DNA of 64,000 nt. Source: Saccharofermentans sp. (GTDB lineage Bacteria > Bacillota > Clostridia > Saccharofermentanales > Saccharofermentanaceae). The position numbers and the translations under genes were made by a program. The first letter of the stretch is position 1. Each line of letters begins with the position of its first letter. Positions 15,973 through 23,986 of the stretch are shown here, piece by piece. The notes beneath the pieces are model-generated. The model ran no database searches. It saw nothing but the letters and a program-made list of their open reading frames with translations, and had not been told where the DNA came from. The stretch is taken from assembly GCA_016292135.1 (NCBI GenBank), contig JAEFAZ010000001.1:310001-374000 (forward strand). Reading direction: 5' to 3'.

Positions 15973-18533
15973 AATTCATCATCCCCCTTTCTCAGATCAG
16001 TTTCAGGAACAAATTCAAATATCTCGTCATCATCATCAGTTTCTTTAATGCCAAACTGTTCGTTTATCTCTGCAGCAAGCCTGCTGTAATCCTTGATAAG
16101 GTTTTCGTGATTTTCGGACAGGAAATCCTCATTCTTCTCGGATGCGGCTTTCTCAAGGCTCTTGGCCTTTTCGGAAAGGTCAGCGGCACCGATCATCTTT
16201 GCTGTGCTCTTAAGAGCATGAACGATGATCTCATAATTATGCCAGTCGCCTGTCCTGAAGAATTTCTGAAGCGAAGGTATCTTTTCTTTGGATTCTCCCG
16301 AGAACTGGAGCAGCAACGTCTTATAGAACTCGGCATCGTCAACGCAGTATTTCAATCCGCCCTTGGTATCTATGCCGCTCTCGGAAAGCTTTGCGAAGAT
16401 CTGCTCGATCGTAAGTTCTTTCTCTTCAGCAGCATCGTTTTCTGCGGTCTCTTCTTCATCAGCTGTTACTTCGATGATATCGTCGAAGCTTATGGAAGAC
16501 TTGGGAAGGACCTGTTTAAGGACACGTTCAAGTTCATCTATCTCTATAGGCTTGCTGACAAAACCGTCAAAGCCTTCGGCAAGGAACATCTGCTTGGCTG
16601 AGCTCATGGCATTTGCGGTAAGAGCAACTATAGGTATAGCTCCGTTAAGACCGGCAACGTCAGTCCTGATCCTCTTCATTGCTTCAACACCGTCCATACC
16701 GCTCATCATGTGATCCATAAAGATGATGTCGAAAACCTTTTCCCTGCAGATATCGATGGATTCCTGACCGGACATTGCGGTTGCGACCTTCATTCCGTAT
16801 CTCTTGAAGATACTCTTTGCAACAACAAGGTTCATTGATTCATCGTCAACGACGAGTGCCCTGACACCGGTAAGATGCATCTTCTTCTCCACTGTCTTGG
16901 ATTCGTTAAGATCGGAATTCAGAACAGATACTACCGGGAAGCAATAGAAAGGCTTTTCGAGGACTTTTACCCTTGTCTTCGCAGGCAGGATTATGTCTTC
17001 GTTGGCAACTACGGCAACGATCATGTCCTTTGCAAGTTCCTCGATAAGTTCGACATTGGCATTATATTCTTCCTCAGCGATAAAGAGATGTGTCATATGA
17101 ATGGAATCACGCAGCAACTTCAGGTTGTCGGCGTTATTGACCCTGTGCATCTGGACACCGAGGCCCTTAACGATATTGAGGACCATTGAGTTGTAGTAGT
17201 CACGGACCTGAGGATAATTATATTTTTCGAAATGCAGATAAGCGCCGATACAAAGTTTATCGGGATTGGCAACCGACATGCAGCTCGTGGGATCAACGAC
17301 TTTCATCGGAATACTGACATTTACGTTCGTGCCTTCCTCAGGTTTACTGCTGATCGTCATAAAACCGCCTAAGATAGCAACAAATCCCTGTACGATCGCA
17401 AGACCCAATCCGAGACCGCCGCCCTTTCTCGATCTGCCGGAATCAGCCTGGTAGAAACTGTCGTAAACTTTTTCGAGTTCGTATTCGGTCATACCGATAC
17501 CGGTATCCGTAACTTCTATGCAAAGATTTACGCCGTATTCGTGAGGTTCTGCAATGATCCTGACATAGACGCCGCCCTGCTTGGTGTATTTCAGACCGTT
17601 GGATATCAACGATTTAAGGATCTTCTTGAGCTTGGCAACATCAGTGTTCATGACAGCCGGGATCGCAGGATCAACATCGATGATGAGCTCAACATTCTTT
17701 TTCTTATACTGTTTTACCTCATTAACAAGATCGTGCAGTACTGATGAGAGCATATAATCTTCGTTGTTGATAACGGCTTTCTTACGGTCGATCTCGGAAT
17801 AATCAAGTATATCGCTGATCTGTTCGGCAACTTTTCTGCCGGCATTCCTTACTTCAACCATATCATTGACGATTTCTTTGTTATCAGTCTTATCGATACA
17901 GATACCTGTCAGGCCGATGATGGCATTAACAGGCGTCCTGATCTCATGAGATACGTTGGCAAGAAAATCGTTCAGTCTGACTGTAGCTTCGGTAAGCTGT
18001 TCGACTTCATCGTTAGACTGATCGAGAACGGACAGCCATTTATCGATGATGTTTTTCGAAAACCATCCGATATAGAATATAGCAAAGACATGAAGTACGG
18101 TCCTGCTGATCACGAGCGCATCGAAAGTCTCCCCTTCGATGATCATCATGACGATCTCATATGTCAATGTAAGATAGTATGTGATCTGGCACATAGTGAT
18201 AAGGATTTTCTTACCCGTCATTATGTACAGCAATATCAGGACAGCCATTACGATGGCAAGATCGAAAGTGCTGGTCCTGTGGATACCGTAGAAGAAAAAG
18301 GTACAAAGTATCATGATCGTATAGATCCAGATCCTGACATCCGCAGGGACATCATGTTTAAGATGAAGCGTCCAGCAGATAATAAGTCCTGCAACTATAA
18401 GGAGCAGAACCCAGATTTCCCATCCCATAAGGAAGGATTCCGCTATAAGTATCGCGGAAAAGATCGAATAACTGATTAGAAGAGTCAGATGCGAGGACGA
18501 GAATGCCTCGCTAGTCGGATTATACTTAACCAT
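15969..18533 (-). CDS. Hybrid histidine kinase with receiver and HPt domains
   Basis: An 854-residue membrane kinase. About six hydrophobic segments (15-160) precede HisKA with H196 (NVSHEIRTP), an ATPase domain (DTGIGM 343-348, GGGLGLGLAI 371-380), a degenerate receiver-like region (about 425-540, keeping only a terminal EKPF lysine) and a canonical receiver (557-676, D607, K661). An acidic linker leads to an HPt domain (about 705-825) with H772 in VHALKSTAKMIG. It is the only HPt in the locus, so it is the natural hub passing phosphate between the neighbouring receivers. The gene overlaps its neighbours by 8 and 4 bases. Confidence 0.93.
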   Translation of the reverse strand: MVKYNPTSEAFSSSHLTLLISYSIFSAILIAESFLMGWEIWVLLLIVAGLIICWTLHLKHDVPADVRIWIYTIMILCTFFFYGIHRTSTFDLAIVMAVLILLYIMTGKKILITMCQITYYLTLTYEIVMMIIEGETFDALVISRTVLHVFAIFYIGWFSKNIIDKWLSVLDQSNDEVEQLTEATVRLNDFLANVSHEIRTPVNAIIGLTGICIDKTDNKEIVNDMVEVRNAGRKVAEQISDILDYSEIDRKKAVINNEDYMLSSVLHDLVNEVKQYKKKNVELIIDVDPAIPAVMNTDVAKLKKILKSLISNGLKYTKQGGVYVRIIAEPHEYGVNLCIEVTDTGIGMTEYELEKVYDSFYQADSGRSRKGGGLGLGLAIVQGFVAILGGFMTISSKPEEGTNVNVSIPMKVVDPTSCMSVANPDKLCIGAYLHFEKYNYPQVRDYYNSMVLNIVKGLGVQMHRVNNADNLKLLRDSIHMTHLFIAEEEYNANVELIEELAKDMIVAVVANEDIILPAKTRVKVLEKPFYCFPVVSVLNSDLNESKTVEKKMHLTGVRALVVDDESMNLVVAKSIFKRYGMKVATAMSGQESIDICREKVFDIIFMDHMMSGMDGVEAMKRIRTDVAGLNGAIPIVALTANAMSSAKQMFLAEGFDGFVSKPIEIDELERVLKQVLPKSSISFDDIIEVTADEEETAENDAAEEKELTIEQIFAKLSESGIDTKGGLKYCVDDAEFYKTLLLQFSGESKEKIPSLQKFFRTGDWHNYEIIVHALKSTAKMIGAADLSEKAKSLEKAASEKNEDFLSENHENLIKDYSRLAAEINEQFGIKETDDDDEIFEFVPETDLRKGDDEL

Positions 18534-20499
18534 CCGTTTCCTCCGGTTTATTGAAATTGTCTTCTTCGATCATCTTGATCATAGTATCTATGAGCTGAGG
18601 ATCATACCTGCCGCTGCCGTTCTTTAATTCTTCAATGATCTTTGCTTTTGTGACCGGCTTGTCGTTGCCGGCAACAGAAGGCAAAGTCTCTAACATATGG
18701 ATGAAGATATCCCTGTAGTCCTTAGTCTTTTGATCTACTTCATAACTTAACTGTTTCTGCAGTGTAACAAGTTCGATTATATGATTGACGCGGAGCAGGA
18801 GCACTTCGGGAACGAAAGGCTTACGGATAAAGTCCATGGCGCCGAGCGACAGACCCTCCTTCTCGGCTCCCGAACTCTCGTCTGCAGTCAGGAATACGAC
18901 CGGAACCCTGGATACGACAGAATCCTTACAGCGCAGCTTCTTCAATGTCTCGTAGCCGTTTAGACCCGGCATCTTTACATCGAGAAGTATAAGATCCGGC
19001 ATCTTGTTATCGCCGTCAAGATATTCGAGGAGAGCTTCGCCTGATTTAAGGGCTGTTACATGTATGCCGCCGTTGCTCAAGATCTTCCCTGCCACCTGCA
19101 GATTGATCATGTCATCGTCAACGACCAGGACTCTCTTCTCTTTATCGGACCTGTAGGGGTCATATGTATCGCCAACGAATTCGGACTGATAGGAGACAAT
19201 AAGCCCTTCCCTTTCCTTCTTCTCCCAGGTCTCGATGATATGACCTGCAACTTTATCAACAGAATCCTGACGGATATCGGTCAGGAAGACAAAGTATTCG
19301 TTCTTCCTGTTTCTCATGAAGATATCTGATTTTCTTAAGGATTCACGGATGACATTACCGAATTCATCGGCATTATCAAGGAATCTGGCATCATAATTAT
19401 CGTCATCGGGCTTTAAGGTATAGAGCACTTTGCAGCCGGTCAGATGGTTTCTCAAAAGATATCTGATAACGTAACGGTATACATGCGAAAATGCTTCTCT
19501 GTCCAGCTGGAGCGCAACATTCTGTATTGAACGTTCACCCAGGATCTCCGAGATCGCGGCTATGTCATGAGTTTTATCCTCTTCGTCCTCTGACTCCTGA
19601 TGATCCTCATCGAATAGGTCATATCCGTGCTTTCCGTTCTTCTTAACGTTATAAAGGGACTTGTCAGCCAGTTTGATCAGCGAATTGTAATCGTTGCCGA
19701 ATCTGGGAACAAATACGCCGCCGACGGATGCACCGAGCGGGATGGTCATATCTTCACCCATAAGGTCCTTCGCAAGGGCTACGAGTCTCTCGTTAAGCGT
19801 GATAGTAAAATCCCTGACCGCGTAGTCAGAAGTCATTCCATGCGCGAAAACGGTAAATTCATCGCCGCCGACCCTGCCGCATTTAGATCCTGCGGGAACC
19901 GTATCTTTGATTATTTCGGCAAAACCGATGAGAACCTTGTCACCGGTTGCATGCCCGTAGATATCATTGACAAGCTTAAAGGAATCAAGATCGACCATCA
20001 TGAGGCAGCCGACTGAGTCAGAGCATTTCTTGGACAGCTCAACAGCAGCAGCAGCCTTATTGAAGAATCCGGTAAGTTTATCGATCGAAGCTTCATTCTT
20101 AAGGCTTTGCATCTCCTGGCTGTTGGACATGATATTGTTGATCCTCTTAAGGAGAACATCAGGATTAAAAGGTTTGCGGATATAATCAGATACTCCGACC
20201 TCAAAGCCTCTCGTCTCGGTATCAGTCTCCTCATCAGCGGTAAGGAAGATGACCGGTGTCTTCATAAGTCCCTTCCTTGTCTCAAGTTCGCGCAGAAGAT
20301 CCAATGTCTCGAACCCGTCCATACCGGGCATCTTGATATCGAGCAAAACCAGATCCGGCATGCCGTTATCATCAACGTAATCAAGAAATGATTGTCCGGA
20401 TTTAAAAGCTGTTACTCTGTAATTGTTCTTGCTTAAGATATGGCCCGCCATCTTAAGATTAGCGGTGTCGTCATCAACAACGATGATCCATCTTGTCAT
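18526..20499 (-). CDS. REC-GGDEF-REC response regulator (diguanylate cyclase)
   Basis: A 657-residue cytoplasmic protein. Receiver 1 (1-125) has D54 and K109. A GGDEF domain (about 137-295) has the intact active-site GGDEF at 211-215 after CGRV, and no RxxD inhibitory site upstream. A second GGDEF-like segment (about 315-440) reads RNRKNEYFVFL where RxGGDEF is expected, so it is degenerate. Receiver 2 (455-575) has D507 and K560. The tail (580-645) includes GSGRYDPQLIDTM, resembling the end of an HD-GYP domain. Predicted to make cyclic di-GMP under phosphorelay control. It is the first gene of the operon, with a GGGGGAAGGA ribosome site. Confidence 0.92.
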   Translation of the reverse strand: MTRWIIVVDDDTANLKMAGHILSKNNYRVTAFKSGQSFLDYVDDNGMPDLVLLDIKMPGMDGFETLDLLRELETRKGLMKTPVIFLTADEETDTETRGFEVGVSDYIRKPFNPDVLLKRINNIMSNSQEMQSLKNEASIDKLTGFFNKAAAAVELSKKCSDSVGCLMMVDLDSFKLVNDIYGHATGDKVLIGFAEIIKDTVPAGSKCGRVGGDEFTVFAHGMTSDYAVRDFTITLNERLVALAKDLMGEDMTIPLGASVGGVFVPRFGNDYNSLIKLADKSLYNVKKNGKHGYDLFDEDHQESEDEEDKTHDIAAISEILGERSIQNVALQLDREAFSHVYRYVIRYLLRNHLTGCKVLYTLKPDDDNYDARFLDNADEFGNVIRESLRKSDIFMRNRKNEYFVFLTDIRQDSVDKVAGHIIETWEKKEREGLIVSYQSEFVGDTYDPYRSDKEKRVLVVDDDMINLQVAGKILSNGGIHVTALKSGEALLEYLDGDNKMPDLILLDVKMPGLNGYETLKKLRCKDSVVSRVPVVFLTADESSGAEKEGLSLGAMDFIRKPFVPEVLLLRVNHIIELVTLQKQLSYEVDQKTKDYRDIFIHMLETLPSVAGNDKPVTKAKIIEELKNGSGRYDPQLIDTMIKMIEEDNFNKPEETDG

Positions 20500-20535
20500 T
20501 AGTTCCTTCCCCCTAGCAGAGAAAATCTACAATAT

Positions 20536-20541
20536 ATTATA
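20536..20541 (-). promoter_or_regulatory. Possible -10 of the signalling operon
   Basis: TATAAT on the minus strand, about 40 bases upstream of the REC-GGDEF start, in a very AT-rich stretch (20521-20580). No convincing -35 was found. The rest of the 200-base divergent gap up to 20701 holds no gene that I can see. Confidence 0.3.
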
Positions 20542-20701
20542 TATAAAATTTTAATATATAGAACACGAACTGAAAAAATAGACGAATATTTATAAATTCT
20601 TTAAAAACATCGCATTGTCTTCACAATGAGAGGATCGTAAGCCTAACTGCCGGACATTGACTTCTTCATGATAGAATATAAAAAAAGCCCGGGGAAGTTA
20701 T

Positions 20702-22951
20702 ATGTTAGTCAGATTCAAAGATGTCACAGATGATCTCTTATCTCAATGCGGCGGCAAAGGCGCATCTCTTGTCAAGCTTAAAAGAGCCGGCCTGCCTGTC
20801 CCTGACGGTTACATACTGACTCCGGGATCAGATTTTACTGAGACAGAAAGCATACTTAAAGACTTTAAAGGAACATATGCGGTAAGGTCTTCCGCGATCA
20901 ACGAAGACGGGGAACTAGCGTCATTTGCAGGCGCATATGAGACGATAACCGATGTTAAGGTCTCAGACATCAAAAAGGCTGTCGATAAAGTAAGATCCTC
21001 AGCAGAGAACATCCGTGTATCGGCATACGCAAGGGAAAGAAATGTCAGTCTCGAAGGCATAGCCGTTGTTATCCAGGAATTTGTTAAAGCTGATATCGCA
21101 GGTGTCATCTTCACTGCCGACCCCGTCAGCGGTTCATCCGCGCGAATGACCGGAAACTATGTCAAAGGCGAAGGCGAACTGCTCGTATCAGGCGTTGCGG
21201 ATGCAAAGGAATTCTTTTTCGACACAATGAAATATGCATATAACGGCGACGTTGAACTCCTGCCTTATGCGAAGAAACTCTACCGTTACAGCAAAAAGAT
21301 CAGGGATCTTTGGGGATGTGAAACGGATATAGAATGGGCAATATCAGATGGAAAACTATATATCCTTCAGGCAAGACCCATAACGACCATAACCAGAGGA
21401 GATGAGATGCTCTATGACCTTAACGGTTCATATGCAGGAGATTTTCTCATGACAAGAACGAATGTGGGCGAGATATTCGGCATGCCGGTATCGCCTGTTA
21501 CCTACAGCGTCCAGGATAAGATCTGTGACAGCGTTGCAATGCCCCATTTTATCGATAACATCTGCGGTCAGGCTTATCTTAACGTCAGTGTTGTCGCTTC
21601 CTGCATCGTATCTTTGGGCTTTTCCGAGAAAAACGCATACAAGATGATCAAGGACATCGTAGGCAAGCTTCCTGAAGGAGTCACGGTTCCTTTATATCCC
21701 GTCAAGGGCAGTGAAACCGTTGGCAAGGTCATCGCGCTTCTTAAGCCGAAGAGAAAGAGCAAGGGCAAAGGTCTTGATTACAGCGAAAGCATAATCAAAG
21801 CCATTGACGATCTTGACAGTAAGGAAGATCTCAGAGCCTTCTGGAATGAAGATCTTCTTCCCTACATTATGACGTCTCTTGCCGAGATCTTTAAGGGCGT
21901 AAACATCACCGGACTCTTCACTGTCAGGAACAGGATCGAAAAGACATGCGGTGAAGAACTCGCAAACAGGCTCCTCACAGGCTGCAGCGGCTTGATCGAC
22001 AGCATGAAACCCCTTCTTCTCCTTGAAGAACTTGCCGAAGGAAAGATCAGCAAAGAGTATTACATCGCCGAATGCGGTCACCGCCACTCAAACGAGATGG
22101 AACTGATGATGCCTTTCCCTTACGAGAACGGGGATTTCCCGGACTATCTCATTAAAGACCATCTAAGTTCGGGCATCAGCGTACGTAAGATGAAAGAAGC
22201 TTCCGAAAAGCAGTTTGAAGAAGCTCTTAAGGAATTTGATTCCCTCTTCCCTTCAAAATCATCGAAGATCCGTAAGGATCTGGCTAAATACGCTTCCGCC
22301 AACGAAGACCGCGAACGCGTAAGGAACAAGGGCGTCAAGATATTCTGCGCGCTCCGCAAGTATCTTTTGAGAGTCGAAAAAGTCCTCGGTATCGAAAAAG
22401 ACGGCATCTTCATGCTCTACATAGATGAGATCCTTGAACTGCTCGAAGGAAAAAACGGTATAAAAGAAAGGATCGCTCCAAGAAGAGAGATCTATAACAG
22501 ATTTCTTGAATATCCCCAGTTCCCCAACATCATCCTTGGCAGGTTCGATCCTGACTCATGGCTGAAAGATCCTGAAAGACGCGGTGATTTCTACAGCATG
22601 ACAATGGATATGTCTCAGATATCTGATGACAGCGTTAAAGGCTTCCCGGGTGCCTCCGGCATATTAACCGGCAGAGTAAGAGTAATATCCGACATCAAGG
22701 ATGCTTCATTGCTGGAAGAAGGCGAGATCCTCGTAACTTGCGCTACCAATATCGGCTGGACGGTCTATTTTCCTAAGGCTGCTGCGATCGTTACGGATAT
22801 CGGGGCTCCCCTGTCACATGCAGCGATCGTAGCAAGAGAATTCGGGATTCCCGCTGTAGTCGGATGCGGGAACGCGACGACCGTTCTTAAGACCGGAGAT
22901 ATCGTAACAGTCAACGGAGCACTGGGTACCGTTGAGTTAAAGAAGGACTGA
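20702..22951 (+). CDS. PEP synthase / rifampin phosphotransferase-like dikinase
   Basis: A 749-residue enzyme of the PEP-utilising dikinase fold. The N-terminal ATP-grasp part has GGKGASLVKLKRAGLPVPDG, VRSSAINEDG, FTADPVSG and the terminal IEWAISDGKLYILQARPIT. A middle domain of about 400 residues contains ECGHRHSNEMEL, close to the GHRxxxExDL motif of rifampin phosphotransferases. The C-terminal swivelling domain carries the phosphorylated H706 in PLSHAAIVAREFGIPAV. PEP synthases lack that middle domain and have a C-terminal TIM barrel instead, absent here. It therefore resembles antibiotic-phosphorylating RPH enzymes more, though shorter (about 870 there). True substrate unknown. Confidence 0.82.
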   Translation: MLVRFKDVTDDLLSQCGGKGASLVKLKRAGLPVPDGYILTPGSDFTETESILKDFKGTYAVRSSAINEDGELASFAGAYETITDVKVSDIKKAVDKVRSSAENIRVSAYARERNVSLEGIAVVIQEFVKADIAGVIFTADPVSGSSARMTGNYVKGEGELLVSGVADAKEFFFDTMKYAYNGDVELLPYAKKLYRYSKKIRDLWGCETDIEWAISDGKLYILQARPITTITRGDEMLYDLNGSYAGDFLMTRTNVGEIFGMPVSPVTYSVQDKICDSVAMPHFIDNICGQAYLNVSVVASCIVSLGFSEKNAYKMIKDIVGKLPEGVTVPLYPVKGSETVGKVIALLKPKRKSKGKGLDYSESIIKAIDDLDSKEDLRAFWNEDLLPYIMTSLAEIFKGVNITGLFTVRNRIEKTCGEELANRLLTGCSGLIDSMKPLLLLEELAEGKISKEYYIAECGHRHSNEMELMMPFPYENGDFPDYLIKDHLSSGISVRKMKEASEKQFEEALKEFDSLFPSKSSKIRKDLAKYASANEDRERVRNKGVKIFCALRKYLLRVEKVLGIEKDGIFMLYIDEILELLEGKNGIKERIAPRREIYNRFLEYPQFPNIILGRFDPDSWLKDPERRGDFYSMTMDMSQISDDSVKGFPGASGILTGRVRVISDIKDASLLEEGEILVTCATNIGWTVYFPKAAAIVTDIGAPLSHAAIVAREFGIPAVVGCGNATTVLKTGDIVTVNGALGTVELKKD

Positions 22952-22953
22952 GA

Positions 22954-23532
22954 TCACCTCTTATAGTCAACGCCGGATTTTATCCTGCTGACATCCATGA
23001 CAGCGATCCTGTCAGGATCTGCGAACACCCTGATCTTCTTGAAGTTCTTGATGAGTACAACACCGTCGCCGGGATCGATATCAGTAAACACTTCGCGGTC
23101 AACCTGAAAGTTCATCATTGTCTGATCCGTATCATAAAGAAAGATATCAAAATAATACTGATAAGTAACATTGCCTGTATGTCTTGTCGACTCCATCCTC
23201 TCAGACGATATAACGATCCCTTTCCTGAGTTTCCAGAAAGGACCGATGACATCGCAGATATAATAAAATGCAACAGCAACGGCTATAAAGAGCAAAACTA
23301 TAGAGAACACATCGATGAAAAGACTCCCTGCCCTTTCAAAGATGCATCTTATGAAATACCAGCCGAATCCAAGAAAACAAAAAGTCATGATAATAAGAAG
23401 CGGAATGTTCCTCTTTATATGGATCTTGCGGATCCTGTTTACCAACTTCTTGTCCTCAGGCGCGACTTTATTAAAGACGATATCAGAAACAGGTGCAGAC
23501 TTGGCTGCAAAATCAGAATAATGTTCATTCAT
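22954..23532 (-). CDS. Two-helix membrane protein of unknown function
   Basis: A 192-residue protein with a cytoplasmic basic N-terminal region, two transmembrane helices (about 38-60 and 71-93) and a C-terminal soluble domain rich in beta-type segments (SSERMES...YQYYFDIFLYD). I do not recognise the family. It faces the dikinase gene tail to tail with a 2-base gap. It has its own GAGGGGAT ribosome site and a TATAAT further upstream. Confidence 0.7.
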   Translation of the reverse strand: MNEHYSDFAAKSAPVSDIVFNKVAPEDKKLVNRIRKIHIKRNIPLLIIMTFCFLGFGWYFIRCIFERAGSLFIDVFSIVLLFIAVAVAFYYICDVIGPFWKLRKGIVISSERMESTRHTGNVTYQYYFDIFLYDTDQTMMNFQVDREVFTDIDPGDGVVLIKNFKKIRVFADPDRIAVMDVSRIKSGVDYKR

Positions 23533-23590
23533 AATAATATCCCCTCGTAAATGATCAAAATCCTATAAAAACATTATATCATACAGGAGT

Positions 23591-23764
23591 TTAGATCTGA
23601 TGCCTTACGGTCTTATATTCGTCTCCGTCCTTATAGTAGGGGCATTCTTTATACTGCCTTTGTGAAGCCCTTACGATCTCATCTTCGTCCATGGCAAGAT
23701 CACAAACGGCCTCTCCGGTCACTTCATCTATATAAGCAAATACACAAGTATCACAGCTGTTCAT
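23591..23764 (-). CDS. DUF6472-type cysteine miniprotein (57 aa)
   Basis: A 57-residue protein beginning MNSCDTCVFAYIDEV, with C4, C7, a third cysteine in AVCDLAMDEDE and a fourth in ECPYYKDGDEYKTV. Four cysteines in C-x2-C...C...C spacing suggest a small zinc- or iron-binding fold. The DEDE and CPYY-x2-GDEYK segments match the DUF6472 miniproteins seen across Clostridia, as I remember them. AGGA lies ten bases upstream of the ATG. Function unknown. Confidence 0.75.
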   Translation of the reverse strand: MNSCDTCVFAYIDEVTGEAVCDLAMDEDEIVRASQRQYKECPYYKDGDEYKTVRHQI

Positions 23765-23792
23765 TCATCGATCATCCTTTAATATGAACGAA

Positions 23793-23820
23793 CCCCTTTG
23801 TTCTGCATAAGAACAAGGGG
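23793..23820 (-). terminator. Hairpin downstream of tRNA-Leu(CAG)
   Basis: Inverted repeat CCCCTTTGTTC / GAACAAGGGG with a 7-base loop, one base bulged, 13 bases past the tRNA 3' end on the minus strand. The following tract is only partly T-rich, so it could be a terminator or a processing signal. Confidence 0.5.
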
Positions 23821-23832
23821 GATCATAAAAGC

Positions 23833-23919
23833 TGGTGCGGATGACAGGACTTGAACCTGCACGATCTTGCGATCACTAGCACCTGAAGCTAGCGCGTCTG
23901 CCAATTCCACCACATCCGC
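23833..23919 (-). tRNA. tRNA-Leu (anticodon CAG)
   Basis: Type II tRNA of 87 bases with encoded CCA. The acceptor GCGGATG pairs with CATCCGC, with discriminator A. The anticodon arm CTAGC-TTCAGGT-GCTAG gives anticodon CAG for CUG codons. A long variable arm and GGTTCAAGTCC T-arm are present. Confidence 0.95.
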
Positions 23920-23974
23920 AAATTGGACTTTGATATGTTATCTCAAAAAGACAAAAATTTCAACCCGCTAATAG

Positions 23975-23980
23975 TATAAT
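23975..23980 (+). promoter_or_regulatory. -10 element abutting the helicase start codon
   Basis: Perfect TATAAT ending six bases before the ATG at 23987. No Shine-Dalgarno is present between or upstream, so the transcript may start at the ATG. No clear -35 sequence is visible. Confidence 0.45.
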
Positions 23981-23986
23981 CATTTT

